Below, in pieces: positions 62,233 to 64,000 of a stretch of 64,000 nucleotides of DNA. Position 1 is the first letter of the stretch, and the number at the start of each line of letters is the position of its first letter. Origin of the DNA: Seriola aureovittata (Eukaryota; Chordata; Actinopteri; Carangiformes; Carangidae); assembly GCF_021018895.1 (NCBI RefSeq), contig NC_079376.1, forward strand, positions 12,717,501 through 12,781,500. The letters run 5' to 3'. Below the pieces are notes generated by a model that saw nothing but the letters and a program-made list of their open reading frames with translations, ran no database searches and had not been told where the DNA came from. A program made the position numbers and the translations under genes.

Positions 62233-62490
62233 ATCTCCACTGTAATGGACACCTCCAGTTTTGTGGGGGGAAATACAGTCCTGTACTTTGTGCCTCTCCC
62301 TGACAGAAACATCAGTGAATCAACCCAGCGATTTCAGTGGGTCATTCCGGAAGATTCTGTTACCTTTCAACAAGCAGAGTGGGCCCCCAGGCTGAGGCCA
62401 GGGAGAGGCCGGGGAAATATAGGGAGGCAGAGAGAAAGAGAAACGCAGAGACCAAAGCAGAGATGGACAGATTTTGTTCAAGTCTGTTAA
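62233..62490 (+). other. Candidate exon after a strong acceptor (low confidence)
   Basis: CCCTTTTTTCTCCCTTTTTACACAG ending at 62232 is a strong 3' splice-like signal. The frame after it is open to about 62490 and reads ISTVMDTSSFVGGNTVLYFV…, with slightly higher third-position GC than second. No good donor follows (best guesses GTGAAT at about 62315 or GTGGGT at about 62336), and the later part turns Arg/Gly-rich in purine-rich DNA. Not recognised. Confidence 0.13.
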
Positions 62491-64000
62491 AAGGAAGAAG
62501 GGAGGAGTGTAACGCAGAAAGCTTAAACAGAGAGTGAGAGTGTGGCGGCGCAGGAGGAAAGATCTTGAGACAGAGTGAGGGTGTGAGAGTACTCAACGCG
62601 GTAGAAATCCTCGAGTTCATACCGTGTTCCAATCAAAGACCATTGACCTGGCAGGCCTGTGACAAATTATCCCAGCGGCTCTACATATGACTCAATCAGC
62701 GTGGCGGATGGCTTTCTGATGAGCAATAGGTCTCCTCGTATATCAGCCAAATCACCCCCTGATGACTGCATCAACACGCAGCCTACGCCTCTCTAAGTGG
62801 CAGGCGGAGGGAGATCTCGAAATCAACTCTTACAAAGGCACCTGTTGTTTAAAGAGCACCTTTACACTCATGATGCACTTCATTCCCTTGTCACTTCTCC
62901 ACAATAGTTCAAGATCGCGGGGGGGGGGGGGGGGGGGGGGGGGCATAATGTTCAAGTGGTGGCATCTTTCAAGTAGAATATGCATCTTCAAACCGACTAC
63001 CAGGGACAGTCGGTGCCTGAACAGGAACGTGTATAAATTACAGGAGAAAAAATTAAGCGGTAGAAATAATTATCATACGCAAACACAACACAGGAATGTC
63101 CCCCTCTATAAGCGCAGCGGCCGCGCGCTGGCTGGTAAAACACAGCAGCTGCGGGGGGTTTAGTTTGAACCTCTGTTAGCTGTCCATTACATAATGTCTA
63201 GATTGAATGGATATTGGATGCCACCACATCAAGCGGAGCCCCATCTGCGGCTGCTGGGTGGGTACACACCAATCACACATGAGAGACAAGCCAGAGGACA
63301 CCTGATATGCCGCTGAAGGCAAGTGAATGGATTTACTCTCTGGAAGCCAGCAGACCTCGCAGAGCTCTGAGCCATGAGTAGTGAACATCTAAAGGCCCAC
63401 CTCTCCTCTTGTAATTGAAAGTGCACTCACTAGCCGAGCAGCGAGAATGTGTATATATATCTTGCTTGAGAGATTCTCCCGGGAGGGTGTCTATGGGGCG
63501 TTTCATTTTAAGTTGCTATCTCTCACATGGGCGAACTAATCAGAGAGACAGATGAAAGGTGGGGGCCAGAGGAGGGGTCAGCTACTCAGTGATGGCTTCC
63601 TCTGATGGCTGGGTGACCCCTCACCCCTGCTAGAGGATCCTGGGTAAGGGATAAGCCATGTGTGATGATGAAACTCCGAAATGCTAGCTCCTGGGGGCTG
63701 TGATGACTTAACCCAACCTCCACAATCGGGCCTGTATGTTTGAAACCGTATTGATACAAATAATCTTTTTTTGTTTGCTTCATAAATTGTCCAGTAGTTG
63801 TTTTTGTGCCAGTTCAATGTTTAATACGTTTAACCTTAAGCACTGGAGAAGATCAGGAAAGCACAAACAGAAGATAGACGTTTCCATGTTTCCCATTTAG
63901 GCTTGTTTGGTGTAATGAATTTACCATCTGCCTTCAAAGCTGAGACGTAGTCATCCATTTATACATTTATAATTGGACATGTTGCATAAACCAGATTCCT
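62491..64000. other. Non-coding stretch, no gene recognised
   Basis: Holds a 25-base G-run (62919-62943) and a small CpG-rich patch with GCGGCCGCGCGC (63115-63127). The 133-codon frame at 62762-63163 crosses the G-run and is not accepted as a gene. The rest is mixed sequence without a recognisable feature. Confidence 0.5.
62919..62943 (+). repeat. G-homopolymer, 25 bases
   Basis: 25 consecutive G after CGC. Such long pure G runs are rare in vertebrate DNA and often mark sequencing uncertainty. Confidence 0.92.

Overview
The window looks like teleost fish nuclear DNA, probably a ray-finned fish of percomorph type. Evidence for this is its moderate GC content, very dense CA/TG and CT/GA microsatellites (some over 100 bp), a decayed Tc1-type transposon of the kind common in fish, and several short interspersed repeats whose sequences I recognise as widespread in teleost genomes. 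The order-level placement is an inference.

I found no protein-coding gene that I can name. Open frames longer than about 100 codons occur, but most are low-complexity translations of pyrimidine-rich, purine-rich or (TG)n tracts and resemble no family I know. The simplest reading is a 64 kb gene desert or part of a very large intron. Four + strand spots look like isolated exons because of a splice-like acceptor or local codon periodicity (about 32.6, 40.6, 56.9 and 62.2 kb). They are offered only as candidates.

Layout. 1-6.1 kb: single-copy-looking non-coding DNA. 6.1-6.55 kb: a tRNA-SINE-like repeat on the minus strand with an internal duplication. 6.7-7.0 kb: an AT-rich cluster of homeodomain-type motifs. 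8.5-8.96 kb: a non-autonomous DNA transposon with terminal inverted repeats of about 72 bp. 11.8-12.6 kb: two degenerate fish repeats. 13-22 kb: microsatellite-rich non-coding DNA. 22.8-23.67 kb: an internally deleted Tc1 element with a broken transposase. 24.74-24.9 kb: another fish repeat. 25.3-27.45 kb: purine and pyrimidine tracts ending in a strong CTCF-type motif. 29.96-30.27 kb: a short inverted-repeat element. 30-64 kb: mainly non-coding sequence with microsatellites, G-homopolymers, and candidate regulatory motifs (a palindromic pair of POU octamers at 37.82 kb, an RFX X-box at 41.02 kb, an octamer pair at 44.93 kb).

Because no genes are identifiable, no pathway or operon can be described. 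The biology on offer is mobile-element decay, simple-repeat evolution and possible distal enhancers. No undescribed gene system was found. The items most worth a second look are the POU palindrome, the long-TIR element, the duplicated SINE-like repeat and the coding-periodic stretch near 40.6 kb.
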